Shown piece by piece: positions 1 through 7,658 of a stretch of DNA of 11,824 nucleotides. Each line of letters starts with the position of its first letter. Positions within the stretch are counted from its first letter, which is position 1. The notes under the pieces were generated by a model. The model was not told where the DNA came from, ran no database searches, and worked only from the letters and a program-made list of their open reading frames with translations. The stretch lies in contig CAXGUU010000079.1 of NCBI GenBank assembly GCA_964012875.1, forward strand, positions 1-11,824, in the 5' to 3' direction. The DNA comes from CAXGUU01 sp964012875 (GTDB taxonomy: Bacteria; Pseudomonadota; Gammaproteobacteria; Ga0077536). A program made the translations under genes and the position numbers.

Positions 1-168
1 ATGCGTGATGAGAATCGCAGTCAACGCACCCAGATCGAAATCGATGCTCGATGCCCGCCGTTCCAGTTCCTTCAAGCTGATGCCGCAGTCGATGAGCACG
101 GCCGTCGTGTCGGTGGCAACCACCGTCGCATTACCAACGCTGCCACTGCTCAATACAGCGAAACGCAT
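1..168 (-). CDS. MBL-fold metallo-hydrolase, N-terminal 56 codons (cut by window edge)
   Basis: Reading the minus strand from the ATG at 168-166 gives 56 codons that run off the window with no stop. The peptide starts MRFAVLSSGSVGNATVV and includes VLIDCGISLKELERR and AILITH. This matches the start of YycJ/WalJ-type metallo-beta-lactamase-fold hydrolases: the SSGSxGNxT first strand, the DCG strand, and the ITH that normally opens the metal-binding HxHxDH motif, cut off here after its first His. Members bind two metal ions and act as cytoplasmic phosphodiesterases or nucleases; the substrate of this one is unknown. It starts 25 bases after the bamC stop in the same direction, so it is probably the third gene of a dapA-bamC-MBL unit, an order often continued by purC in gammaproteobacteria. 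It has no strong ribosome binding site and may depend on translation of bamC. The family is clear; the exact subfamily is not. Confidence 0.88.
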   Translation of the reverse strand, partial: MRFAVLSSGSVGNATVVATDTTAVLIDCGISLKELERRASSIDFDLGALTAILITH

Positions 169-193
169 TGCGTTTTTCCGAGGCCTGTTGGCT

Positions 194-1375
194 CTAGCTC
201 CGTCCGCTATTCAATGCGTCGTGGAGTTTGTTCAATATTGCGCCGGCTTGCTCACCTGTTTCCCAGCGCCCGTTTTTGTCCAGTACGACGACCTCGGTTT
301 TCTCGCCTACGCCCGTCAGACTGACCTGGTACTCAGCGGCGACGCCCCGGTCCCAGAACTTCAGCTTGTTCCACATACCAGTTTCGTCAGCGTCAGACAC
401 CTGACCCGCGACTTCAACGATATAAAGGCCGCGACCTTTGTCGGAATCCTTGACGTCCATACCCGCTTCTTCTAGCGCCCGGCCTGTAGTCTTCCACGCT
501 TTCGGAAAATCTTCAGCCACTGTTAAGTAAAATTTGCCGCCGCCGACGCTCACCAGTTCCGCATGCCGGGCGAGATTGGCTTCGATCGAACCTGCTTGCT
601 CGCCGATCGTCGGAGCCGCCGCCGGCGCTGACGCAACCGATGCAGTACCGTCTGCTTCGACCTCTGCGACGGCAGGCGTCTCAGCAGGCGCTGGCCGAGT
701 TTCGGGTGTTGCTACACGCTTCGGTGCGGCCGCGGGAGCCTGGCCGGATAGTTCCGTCAACAGGCGTTCGACCGTTTCACGCTCCAAATCCGCATTGCGA
801 GGGCGCGGTTTCCACACCAGATCTTCCCCATCTGGCACTAGTTCCTGACCTTCATGAGAGATATACAGCACGGTCGTTCCGGTTTCTGCGCCGGGTTCAG
901 CAAAAACCTTGAACTTGTCGCGCATCAGTTGCGCTTCGTCTTCGCTCCAGCCCGTTTCGATAATGCCGAGTTCAGCGTCGTTAAGATCAAGGCTGTAGCC
1001 TTCCGATTCCCAAAACCCTGACAGGCGCGGCCATACCTGAACCGGCGCGCCGGCAACGGCAACCACGTGTTCGTTTTCAAGTAGCCGGATAGCCGAAGTT
1101 TCGGCCCGTTCGAGTTCGTCGGCGCGTTTTTGGGCCGCCCGACGTTCCTGGTACGAAGAATATCTGGCTGACTCACCACCCTCCGGTATCGCCATGCGAT
1201 CACGGATAGCCTCGGTGCTCAAATCAGGTGGCACTTCCAAATCGGGGAGTGTCTGTGCCTTGACGTATTCCCTGCGATTGTCCGGAATGACCTCGTCAAG
1301 TTTGGGCACAATCTTGCCACAGCCACAAATGACTGCCATTAGCGCGACTACGCTCATGCGAGCGAATTTAGTCAT
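194..1375 (-). CDS. bamC: Outer membrane protein assembly factor BamC (lipoprotein)
   Basis: This 393-residue protein is the BamC (NlpB/DapX) lipoprotein of the BAM complex, which folds beta-barrel proteins into the outer membrane. Residues 1-18 form a signal peptide, and the lipobox is ICGC with C19 as the likely lipidated cysteine. C17 is a poor alternative because Ile precedes it. Residues 40-51 (AQTLPDLEVPPDL) match the extended N-terminal segment that in E. coli BamC lies along BamD. Two helix-grip domains follow, at about 103-207 (VQVWPRLSGFWESEGY) and 270-390 (YLTVAEDFPKAWKTTGRAL). They are separated by an Ala/Pro-rich linker at 211-257. At 393 residues it is slightly longer than the E. 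coli protein (about 344), mainly in the linker. The start is supported by GGAGG ten bases upstream of the ATG. It lies 46 bases downstream of dapA, the conserved order. Confidence 0.96.
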   Translation of the reverse strand: MTKFARMSVVALMAVICGCGKIVPKLDEVIPDNRREYVKAQTLPDLEVPPDLSTEAIRDRMAIPEGGESARYSSYQERRAAQKRADELERAETSAIRLLENEHVVAVAGAPVQVWPRLSGFWESEGYSLDLNDAELGIIETGWSEDEAQLMRDKFKVFAEPGAETGTTVLYISHEGQELVPDGEDLVWKPRPRNADLERETVERLLTELSGQAPAAAPKRVATPETRPAPAETPAVAEVEADGTASVASAPAAAPTIGEQAGSIEANLARHAELVSVGGGKFYLTVAEDFPKAWKTTGRALEEAGMDVKDSDKGRGLYIVEVAGQVSDADETGMWNKLKFWDRGVAAEYQVSLTGVGEKTEVVVLDKNGRWETGEQAGAILNKLHDALNSGRS

Positions 1376-1399
1376 GTATCGTTATCCTCCACCGGGCAA

Positions 1400-1417
1400 G
1401 CGAGTAAGGCTTACCGC
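1400..1417 (-). other. Small hairpin between dapA and bamC
   Basis: In the 46 bases separating dapA from bamC, GTAAG (1404-1408) and CTTAC (1410-1414) are exact inverted repeats. If one base (A1403) is bulged, GCG (1400-1402) can also pair with CGC (1415-1417). There is no following T-run in the direction of transcription, so it does not look like an intrinsic terminator. It could be an mRNA processing or stability element that tunes the dapA:bamC ratio, or it could be chance. Confidence 0.3.
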
Positions 1418-1421
1418 TGCT

Positions 1422-2312
1422 CTATATTCCCGCTGCGCTCATTGCTGCGCGCACGGGTGTATGAAATTCGGGTGCCAGCCAAGTCAGCGGCAGGCGAATC
1501 CCTTTTTCGATTAAACCCATCTCTGCGACCGCCCATTTGACCGGAATCGGATTTGCCTCGACGAACAAATTCCGATGCAGGAGCCTCAGCTTGCTGTCAA
1601 TCTCCCGCGCCTGCGATTCATCGCCAGCAACGGCCGCCGCACATAATTCATGCATAGCGCGCGGCGCAACATTGGCCGTGACGGAAATCACGCCTTGCCC
1701 GCCAGCGAGCATGAAATCGCATGCTGATTCATCATCACCACTTAAGAGAACAAATTTTTCGCCGCAAAGTTCCCTTAATTGAGCGACGCGCTCGACTTCA
1801 CCCGTTGCTTCCTTGATTCCGATAATGTTGCCGACGTTCGCCAGGCGGGCGACTGTTTCAGGCAACATGTCACAAGCCGTGCGTCCGGGCACGTTGTACA
1901 GTATCTGCGGAATATCGACTGCGTCGGCGACCGCCTTGTGATGCAGGTATAGGCCCTCCTGGCTGGGCTTGTTGTAGTAAGGGGTAACCAATAAACAGAC
2001 GTCAGCGCCCGCGTTCTTTGCACATCGGGTGAGACGAATGGCTTCATGGGTAGAGTTGGCGCCGGTGCCGGCAATTACTGGTATGCGCCCGGCTACAATC
2101 TCAACCATTCTGGCTATAGCGCTGCAATGCTCTTTTTCGTCCAAAGTAGCAGATTCGCCGGTCGTTCCCACAGCAACGATGGCGTCGGTGCCCTCTGCGA
2201 CATGGAAATCAAGCAGTCGCACCAGGGCTTCGTCGTCAAGCGCCGTTTCCGCCTCTTGCCCAGCGACCATTGGAGTAACAATCGCGACTATGCTGCCTTC
2301 TATGGTAGCCAT
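1422..2312 (-). CDS. dapA: 4-hydroxy-tetrahydrodipicolinate synthase
   Basis: DapA condenses pyruvate with L-aspartate 4-semialdehyde, the first committed step toward diaminopimelate (cell wall) and lysine, in the cytoplasm. The 296 residues form one complete TIM barrel close to the family's usual 290-300. Visible signatures are SIVAIVTPM (7-15), GTTGES (49-54, with T50 and T51 of the proton relay), PYYNKPSQEG (111-120), YNVPGRT (139-145, catalytic Y139 and carboxylate-binding R144) and GIKEATG (165-171, Schiff-base K167). All positions sit six residues later than in the E. coli enzyme, consistent with a short N-terminal extension. The start is backed by AGGAG eight bases before the ATG. It is first in a dapA-bamC-MBL unit and diverges from gcvR, as in many gammaproteobacteria. 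Confidence 0.98.
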   Translation of the reverse strand: MATIEGSIVAIVTPMVAGQEAETALDDEALVRLLDFHVAEGTDAIVAVGTTGESATLDEKEHCSAIARMVEIVAGRIPVIAGTGANSTHEAIRLTRCAKNAGADVCLLVTPYYNKPSQEGLYLHHKAVADAVDIPQILYNVPGRTACDMLPETVARLANVGNIIGIKEATGEVERVAQLRELCGEKFVLLSGDDESACDFMLAGGQGVISVTANVAPRAMHELCAAAVAGDESQAREIDSKLRLLHRNLFVEANPIPVKWAVAEMGLIEKGIRLPLTWLAPEFHTPVRAAMSAAGI

Positions 2313-2531
2313 TATCCAGCTCCTTCGAACAGCCGCGCATGGTAGCTTGCGACCATTGTTAGAACAAGGAATCTACGCCCATATCGGCCGTTTTTAACCC
2401 ACAAATCCTAGGTAGATGAGTTGGTTTCGGGCGATTTGGAGCATCATGGCCGGACTCGAAGAGAAGGCGGGCGCGGTATACTCGGGTCCGGGCCCCTAGG
2501 CAACTTTGACCTCGCCTGCGGACGACGAATC
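2313..2531. promoter_or_regulatory. Divergent dapA/gcvR intergenic region
   Basis: These 219 bases must hold the promoters of the dapA unit (minus) and gcvR (plus). On the minus strand dapA has a good ribosome binding site (AGGAG). A weak sigma70 candidate there is TTAAAA and TAGATT separated by 16 bases. A 12-base inverted repeat, TTGTT-AG-AACAA (2356-2367), lies 44 bases upstream of the dapA start and could be an operator or chance. The gcvR side holds the TATACT listed separately. No convincing coding sequence is seen here. Confidence 0.6.
2477..2482 (+). promoter_or_regulatory. Candidate -10 element for gcvR
   Basis: TATACT is a five-of-six match to the sigma70 -10 box and is followed directly by a GC-rich stretch (CGGGTCCGGGCCCC). 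It would place transcription start near 2489, leaving an untranslated leader of about 43 bases before the gcvR ATG at 2532. No good -35 box is visible at the expected distance, and there is no TG extension, so confidence is moderate. Its position inside the longest possible reading frame argues for the downstream gcvR start. Confidence 0.4.
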
Positions 2532-3059
2532 ATGGAAAACTATTTAGCTGTTTGCGCCATGGGTGCCAATCGAGAAGGTTTGGTAGAACCCATCGTGCAG
2601 GCATTCAAGGATTGCGGATGCTCAATCGCCGACAGCCGCATGTCCGTCATGGGCGATCGGTTTACCCTGATGACACTGCTTTGCGGCAACTGGAACGCGA
2701 TCGCCAAGATTGAAGCGCAGCTCCCGCGCCTCGAGGCCGAGCTACAGGTAACATTTATCGGCCAGCGGGCAAGAACCCGAGAGCCCTCGCGAGAACTGAT
2801 GCCGTATGCGGTCGAAGTGATAGCGGTCGATCAGGTTGGCATTGTTCACGAAATAACCCAGTTCTTTTCGCGTCGCGATGTCAACATCGAAGACATGTTT
2901 TCGGGCAATTATTCGGCGCAACACACCGGTACACCGATGTTTTCGCTACACATGACGATCAGTATTCCCACCGATGTCTCGATTGCCGCAATGCGCAGTG
3001 AGTTTATGGACTTTTGTGATCAACTCAATCTCGATGCCATCATGGAGCCAGTGAAGTAG
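2532..3059 (+). CDS. gcvR: Glycine cleavage system transcriptional repressor GcvR (ACT-domain protein)
   Basis: The 175-residue product carries two ACT domains, at about 4-75 and 92-170. The first begins YLAVCAMGANREGLVEPIV and continues with CGCSIADSRMSVMGDRFTLMTLL and GNWNAIAKIEAQLP, closely following E. coli GcvR (CGCNIEDSR, GSWNAI). The second holds VIAVDQVGIVHEITQFF. In E. coli, GcvR binds glycine and opposes the activator GcvA at the gcv operon; it has no DNA-binding domain and works through protein contact. The frame stays open upstream to a TTG at 2421, but I chose the ATG at 2532. It aligns with the family start, and a -10 box lies inside the extra stretch. No strong ribosome binding site is seen. 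It diverges from dapA, the standard location, but its usual neighbour bcp (peroxiredoxin) is absent and a PhoH gene follows six bases later. The regulatory target here is inferred from the family. Confidence 0.92.
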   Translation: MENYLAVCAMGANREGLVEPIVQAFKDCGCSIADSRMSVMGDRFTLMTLLCGNWNAIAKIEAQLPRLEAELQVTFIGQRARTREPSRELMPYAVEVIAVDQVGIVHEITQFFSRRDVNIEDMFSGNYSAQHTGTPMFSLHMTISIPTDVSIAAMRSEFMDFCDQLNLDAIMEPVK

Positions 3060-3065
3060 TCCGCG

Positions 3066-4478
3066 ATGTCCGCCACCGACAATCGCACCTATGTACTCGA
3101 TACCAACGTCCTGCTGCATGATCCTGCGGCGCTGTTCCGCTTTGGCAAACACGATATCTATATACCGATGATCGTGCTCGAAGAGCTCGATGCGGCCAAA
3201 ACAGGCCTCTCCGAGATTGCCCGCAATGCGCGACAAACCAGTCGATTCCTGGATGACGCCATCGGTCCCGCTGATGGCGCAGAAATCAGCGCGGGACTTG
3301 ATTTGCCGGCACCTGCAACGACAGCGGGCAGCGAACCAACAGGCAAACTGTTTTTGCAGACGTTCGCTTCTGATTTTGATCGGGTCGCTGGCACAGTCGC
3401 CCCCACCCCGGATAACAAGATTCTCACGACTATCAATCGACTAGCCGGCGAATATCCGGAACGCACCTACATTCTGGTGTCCAAGGACATTAATCTGCGA
3501 ATCAAGGCGCGGGTTACCGGAATCAGCGCTGAGGACTATGCCAGCGACAAGGTGCTGGATGACATTGATCTACTGCACCCGGGCTGGGACACCGTTGCTG
3601 CGGGGGAATGGCCTGATGCACCTGACGATTTGCAATGCTGGCACGAGGACGATTGCAACTTTTACTCTGTCGACCAGGGGTCGGTCGATAACCTCACCAA
3701 CAATGAATTTCTGAGTGTCACTGCAGCGAACGAAAGCGAGTGCGACCTCGAACTCCGCCTCGTGGCTTTTCGTGACGGGCGCGCCATCTTCCGACAGGTG
3801 ACAGACTTTCGCTCGTCACGACACTCGGTGTGGGGCATAGAGGCACGCAACCGGGAGCAGAATTTTGCCCTCAATTTGTTGATGGACCCTGAAATCGAGT
3901 TCGTGTCGCTGCTCGGGGTAGCCGGCACCGGCAAAACGCTGCTGGCTCTGGCAGCAGGTCTCACCCAATGTCTGGACGCACGCCGCTACCGCGAAATCAT
4001 CGTCACACGGGTCACCATTCCGGTCGGGGAAGATATCGGATACCTCCCGGGTACTGAGGAAGAAAAGATGGAGCCCTGGATGGGAGCCTTGATGGACAAC
4101 CTGGAGGTCCTGACCGGCGCCACTGAGAGCGGCGAGTGGGGCAAGGCTGCGAGTCAGGATTTGATCCGAAGCCGGATCAAAATTCGCTCAGTCAACTTCA
4201 TGCGCGGCCGCACCTTCCTCAATCGCTATCTCATTATTGACGAAGCTCAGAACCTGACACCAAAACAGCTGAAAACTCTGATCACCAGGGCTGGCCCCGA
4301 CTCCAAGGTCATTTGTCTGGGCAACGTCGGTCAGATCGACACCCCGTACCTGAGCGAAACCACGTCGGGCCTGACCTATGTCATCGACCGCTTTCGCGGT
4401 TGGGCACATTCAGGCCACGTGACTCTGGCCCGAGGTGAGCGCTCGCGCCTGGCCGATTACGCCAGTCGGCATCTGTGA
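3066..4478 (+). CDS. PIN domain-PhoH ATPase (PhoH2-type)
   Basis: This 470-residue protein fuses a PIN ribonuclease domain (about 7-160) to a PhoH P-loop ATPase domain (about 255-470). PIN acidic residues are visible as D12 (YVLDTNVLL), E40 (VLEELD), D116 (TPDNKIL) and D141 (SKDINLR). The ATPase has Walker A GVAGTGKT (284-291), Walker B YLIIDEAQ (388-395) and the late GNVGQID motif (419-425). It ends in ARGERSRLADYA, typical of the family. Studied PhoH2 proteins are ATP-dependent RNA unwinding and cleaving enzymes, some acting with a small antitoxin-like partner called PhoAT. No such partner is seen here, because only six bases separate this gene from gcvR. Those short spacings suggest cotranscription with gcvR. 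All key residues are intact, so it should be active. Its RNA substrate is unknown. Confidence 0.95.
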   Translation: MSATDNRTYVLDTNVLLHDPAALFRFGKHDIYIPMIVLEELDAAKTGLSEIARNARQTSRFLDDAIGPADGAEISAGLDLPAPATTAGSEPTGKLFLQTFASDFDRVAGTVAPTPDNKILTTINRLAGEYPERTYILVSKDINLRIKARVTGISAEDYASDKVLDDIDLLHPGWDTVAAGEWPDAPDDLQCWHEDDCNFYSVDQGSVDNLTNNEFLSVTAANESECDLELRLVAFRDGRAIFRQVTDFRSSRHSVWGIEARNREQNFALNLLMDPEIEFVSLLGVAGTGKTLLALAAGLTQCLDARRYREIIVTRVTIPVGEDIGYLPGTEEEKMEPWMGALMDNLEVLTGATESGEWGKAASQDLIRSRIKIRSVNFMRGRTFLNRYLIIDEAQNLTPKQLKTLITRAGPDSKVICLGNVGQIDTPYLSETTSGLTYVIDRFRGWAHSGHVTLARGERSRLADYASRHL

Positions 4479-4482
4479 CGGT

Positions 4483-4511
4483 TGCAAGTTGGGCCAATCG
4501 GCAATTTTGCA
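4483..4511. terminator. Possible hairpin terminator between convergent phoH and perM genes
   Basis: In the 41 bases between the two convergent stop codons, TGCAAGTT (4483-4490) can pair with AATTTTGCA (4503-4511), with one G-U pair and one extra T. Inside this, GCC (4493-4495) pairs with GGC (4500-4502) around an AATC loop. The site is right for a shared bidirectional terminator. However, the stem is imperfect and there is no clean T-run after it on either strand. Confidence 0.3.
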
Positions 4512-4519
4512 TGTGATCA

Positions 4520-5590
4520 TCAACCCGGTTCGAAGTTGATATCCGAGCGGCTGGGCCATGCCGCCAGTAGCGACTTCACCAGCGTCGCGAGTGGAATGGC
4601 GAAGAAGACGCCCCAGACCCCCCACAAACCACCGAACACCAGGACTGCCGCGATAATTGCCACCGGATGCAGGTTAACAACATCCGAAAAGAGCAACGGG
4701 ACCAGCAGATTGCCATCGAGCGCCTGAATGATGGCGTAGGCCACCATAATCGCAATGAAATCGTTGCCCCAGCCGAACTGCACGTAAGCCGCCAGTGCGA
4801 CCGGCAGAGTCACGACCGCAGCGCCGATGTAGGGTACGATCACCGACAACCCCACCAATACGGCGAGCAGGGGTGCGTAGGCAAGACCGAGTAAGGCGAA
4901 CGTCGTGTAGGTCGCCGACCCGACGATGAAAATTTCGTAGAACTTACCTCGCACGTAGTTACCGATCTGATCGTCGACGTCCCGCCAAACGGTGGTTAGA
5001 ACGGTGCGGCCTGTGGGCAGAAAGGCCGTTACCCAATTGACCAGCAGTTGCTTGTCTTTCAAAAAGAAGAACACCAGCACAGGCCCCAGAATCAGGTAGA
5101 CCAGGACTGTCACCATCACCGGAATGGAAGCCAACGACGCGGTCAGCACGCTTTGTCCGAGGTCAGATATGCCGCTGCGAATCGTGTTGAATACGTTGTC
5201 AATCTGCGCAGTCGTGATGAACCCTGGGTACGATTCGGGCAGACCCACCAGTAAGTCCCGCCCTTCGGAAATCATGCGCGGCAGGTCCTGGATGAAGTTG
5301 GTGAATTGTCGTGAAACGATCGGGCCGAGCCCAATGACCAGGAACGCCAGCACCGTCAAAAACAAGGTAAAAACGAGGGTAACGGCGAGAATGCGGCTAA
5401 AGTTTCGCTGTTCCAGCCATTGCACCGATGCTTCCAGCAGGTAGGCAATGACGATCGAAGCCAGTACCGGCGCCAGCATTTTGCCGAATAAAAACACCGC
5501 GCCAAAACCAGCCACCAGCAACACCACCAAAAGCACGGCTTCCGGGTGTGAAAAATGGCGTTGATACCACTCGCGAACGAAATCGATCAT
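4520..5590 (-). CDS. AI-2E family transporter (PerM-like membrane protein)
   Basis: A 356-residue multi-pass inner membrane protein of the AI-2E exporter/PerM family (former UPF0118). Hydrophobic segments lie near 18-54, 66-92, 152-178, 220-268 (several), 275-300 and 308-343. Between TM segments 2 and 3 is the soluble stretch typical of the family (about 93-150). Family signatures are visible: FFFLKDK (174-180), YVRGKF (212-217), VPYIGA (252-257), DGNLLVPLL followed by VNLHPVAII (292-313) and GVWGVFFAIPL (324-334). Members have been linked to autoinducer-2 export or Na+/H+ exchange, but the substrate cannot be read from sequence. It converges with the phoH gene and diverges from the parA-like gene. 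Genes of this family often lie near gcvR and bcp in gammaproteobacteria, so this fits a conserved neighbourhood. No strong ribosome binding site precedes the ATG. Confidence 0.93.
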   Translation of the reverse strand: MIDFVREWYQRHFSHPEAVLLVVLLVAGFGAVFLFGKMLAPVLASIVIAYLLEASVQWLEQRNFSRILAVTLVFTLFLTVLAFLVIGLGPIVSRQFTNFIQDLPRMISEGRDLLVGLPESYPGFITTAQIDNVFNTIRSGISDLGQSVLTASLASIPVMVTVLVYLILGPVLVFFFLKDKQLLVNWVTAFLPTGRTVLTTVWRDVDDQIGNYVRGKFYEIFIVGSATYTTFALLGLAYAPLLAVLVGLSVIVPYIGAAVVTLPVALAAYVQFGWGNDFIAIMVAYAIIQALDGNLLVPLLFSDVVNLHPVAIIAAVLVFGGLWGVWGVFFAIPLATLVKSLLAAWPSRSDINFEPG

Positions 5591-5793
5591 ATAGGGGTGT
5601 TATGCACGGCACTCAGTTTGGTCAGCTGATAGGGCACCTCGAGCGTGCCTCTCAGTCTATCTCAAAGCCGGCGCCGGCGGCGACCGCGAAACGGCTCGCG
5701 GCGCTTCATGATTGCCGGTACACGACGCCGATTTCGGCTTTTGTGGTAGCGTAGCCTGTACCCTCGTAAAGCGGCCCGGATGCAGACATTTGA
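5591..5793. promoter_or_regulatory. Divergent perM/parA intergenic region
   Basis: These 203 bases separate two divergent genes and should carry both promoters, but I cannot assign clear -35/-10 pairs. Visible structure includes a perfect 12-base palindrome GCCGGCGCCGGC (5667-5678). A GCCG-ATTT-CGGC hairpin (5727-5738) is followed by four Ts. A very short frame, MQTFE (ATG at 5780), has its stop overlapping the parA ATG (ATGA at 5794-5797). No longer credible gene is present. Confidence 0.5.
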
Positions 5794-6561
5794 ATGAAGG
5801 TTGTTGCGGTTCACAATCTAAAGGGCGGCGTCGGCAAAACATCGACCGCGGTCAACCTCGCCTACCTCGCCGGGCGCGATGGCCTGCGCGCGCTGTTGTG
5901 GGACCTGGACGCACTGGGCGCGACTAGTTACTACTTCCATTTGGCGCCGCGCAAACAGGCTTATATCGAGCGCCTGCTGGAGCGTAAAAAGCAATTGCCG
6001 AGCGCCATCAAAGCAACGGCCTATGACGGCCTCGATTTGATCCCTGCCGACGTCTCGTATCGCAATTTCGATCAGGAGCTGGGCGACCTTGATAAACCGC
6101 AAAAGCGCTTGAGCAAACTCATTCGTTCGGTCGAGGAACACTACGATTTCGTGTTCCTCGATTGTGCACCGAGCATGTCGCCGGTCGCGGAGAACGTTTT
6201 TCACATGGCCGATTTTGTGCTGGTGCCACTGATTCCTACCACGCTTTCTGTGCGCGCCTTTGAGCAGGTGCGCCGATTTCTGAAGAGGGAAACGAAATCG
6301 AAAGCGCGGCTCATGCCGTTTTTCTCCATGGTCGACAGGCGCAAACGTCTGCATCGTGATCTGATTGTCGAATTCGCTGATGCTTATCCCGACGTCGTGC
6401 GGTCTTACATCCCTTATGCCAGCGCTGTCGAACGTATGGGAGAACAGCGCGCGCCGGTCAATGTTTTTGCTGACAATTCGCCCGGTGGACAGGCTTTCAA
6501 AGCGCTATGGCAGAGCATTAAGCCGACGTTTCTCGATATCGAGAACGCGCGACAGAAATGA
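5794..6561 (+). CDS. Orphan ParA-family ATPase
   Basis: A 255-residue ParA/MinD-superfamily P-loop ATPase. The deviant Walker A is KGGVGKT (10-16, signature lysine K10), Walker A' is WDLDALGATSYYF (36-48, D37 and D39) and Walker B is FVFLDCAPS (119-127, D123). IPTTLSVRAFEQVRRFL and FSMVDRRKRLHRDL follow in the C-terminal half. Such ATPases form ATP-dependent dimers that place plasmids, chromosomes or protein cargo. This short form has no N-terminal helix-turn-helix. No parB or parS-like repeats accompany it, so a role in cargo positioning rather than chromosome segregation is possible. In the A' motif, the usual DxDPQG reads DLDALG. The stop overlaps the queG start by ATGA (6558-6561), implying translational coupling. 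The start has no obvious ribosome binding site, but the conserved N-terminal strand begins at once, so it is likely right. Confidence 0.92.
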   Translation: MKVVAVHNLKGGVGKTSTAVNLAYLAGRDGLRALLWDLDALGATSYYFHLAPRKQAYIERLLERKKQLPSAIKATAYDGLDLIPADVSYRNFDQELGDLDKPQKRLSKLIRSVEEHYDFVFLDCAPSMSPVAENVFHMADFVLVPLIPTTLSVRAFEQVRRFLKRETKSKARLMPFFSMVDRRKRLHRDLIVEFADAYPDVVRSYIPYASAVERMGEQRAPVNVFADNSPGGQAFKALWQSIKPTFLDIENARQK

Positions 6562-7658
6562 CTGGCGAGGCTGCTGCCAAACCCTCACCCGATCACAAAC
6601 AAGTGATCAATAACCTAAGTCAGTGGTCGAGAGAGTTAGGTTTTCAGAAAATGGGCGTAGCCAGGCGCACCATCGACACGGATATCGAGCGTTACCGGGA
6701 CTGGCTCAGCGAAAATCTACACGGTTCGATGGCTTACCTCGAGCACAATATTGACAAGCGCTCGGAACCGGCAACGTTGCACGACGGGACTATTTCCGTG
6801 ATCAGCTTTCGAATGGACTACCTGCACGAAACGCCCGCTGACGCCCAGCATGCGTTGGCACAGTCAGACCGTGCCTACATTTCGCGGTACGCTCTGGGCC
6901 GGGACTATCACAAGACAATTCGTCAGCGCTTAGGGCGCCTGGCTGAACGGCTGGCAGCCATCATCGGACCCTTTGGCTATCGTGTATTCACTGACAGCGC
7001 CCCGGTGTTAGAAAAGCCGCTGGCGCGAAACGCGGGACTCGGCTGGCTTGGCAAACATACCAACGTGGTCGATCCGGAGGATGGATCGATGTTCTTCATC
7101 GGCGAAATCTTCACAGACCTGGCGCTGCCGGAATCAGCCGACGAAGTATCCGACCACTGCGGTTCTTGCCGTCGCTGTCTTGATGTTTGTCCGACACAAG
7201 CCTTCGTCGCCCCGTATGTTCTGGACGCACGACGTTGCATCTCCTACCTCACGATCGAATCGAAAGCGCCGATTCCCGAAGACCTTCGGCCGCTAGTGGG
7301 AAATCGTGTGTTTGGCTGTGATGATTGCCAGCTTGTGTGTCCCTGGAACCGGTACGCCAAGATCAGCCTGGTCGACGATTTCAAACCACGACACGGACTC
7401 GATCGTGCTGACCTGCTGTCATTGTTCGAACTGGATGAAGCGCAGTTCGACAATCTCACCCGCGGATCTGCCTTGCGCCGGATTTCCTATGCGCAATGGT
7501 CGCGTAACCTGGCGGTTGCCCTGGGCAACGCGCCGCAATCGGCGGCCATCAAGCAGGCGCTCTCCCGCAGGAAAGATGACCCAGACCCACTGGTCCGTGA
7601 ACACGTTGCGTGGGCGTTGTCGCGCCAACAATCCGAAACCAATGGTAACGACCAGTGA
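6558..7658 (+). CDS. queG: Epoxyqueuosine reductase QueG
   Basis: QueG carries out the last step of queuosine synthesis, reducing epoxyqueuosine to queuosine in the wobble position of GUN-anticodon tRNAs, using cobalamin and two 4Fe-4S clusters. The 366-residue product is near full family length. The N-terminal cobalamin-binding domain includes ISRYALGRDYHK (108-119). TDSAPVLEKPLARNAGLGWLGK follows, with D146 as the conserved catalytic acid. The ferredoxin-like domain has CGSCRRCLDVCP (201-212), C227 in RRCISYLTIE and FGCDDCQLVCPW (252-263). By family pattern C201, C204, C207 and C261 ligate one cluster and C211, C227, C254 and C257 the other. The C-terminus carries HEAT-like helices (LVREHVAWAL). 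It overlaps parA by four bases; pairing with a ParA gene is not the usual setting of queG, often beside nnr/tsaE. Nothing appears missing. Confidence 0.97.
   Translation: MTGEAAAKPSPDHKQVINNLSQWSRELGFQKMGVARRTIDTDIERYRDWLSENLHGSMAYLEHNIDKRSEPATLHDGTISVISFRMDYLHETPADAQHALAQSDRAYISRYALGRDYHKTIRQRLGRLAERLAAIIGPFGYRVFTDSAPVLEKPLARNAGLGWLGKHTNVVDPEDGSMFFIGEIFTDLALPESADEVSDHCGSCRRCLDVCPTQAFVAPYVLDARRCISYLTIESKAPIPEDLRPLVGNRVFGCDDCQLVCPWNRYAKISLVDDFKPRHGLDRADLLSLFELDEAQFDNLTRGSALRRISYAQWSRNLAVALGNAPQSAAIKQALSRRKDDPDPLVREHVAWALSRQQSETNGNDQ

Noticed and set aside
1..475. Plus-strand open frames over the left end of the window
   Set aside because: They are antisense shadows of bamC and the MBL-fold gene, both of which have clear family motifs on the minus strand.
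2421..2531. Longer gcvR product starting at TTG 2421
   Set aside because: The extra 37 residues match nothing in the family, and a -10 box lies within them; ATG 2532 aligns with the GcvR start.
5667..5678. GCCGGCGCCGGC palindrome as a parS-like site for the orphan ParA
   Set aside because: A single GC-only palindrome does not resemble known parS sequences, has no second copy in the window, and is easily explained by base composition.
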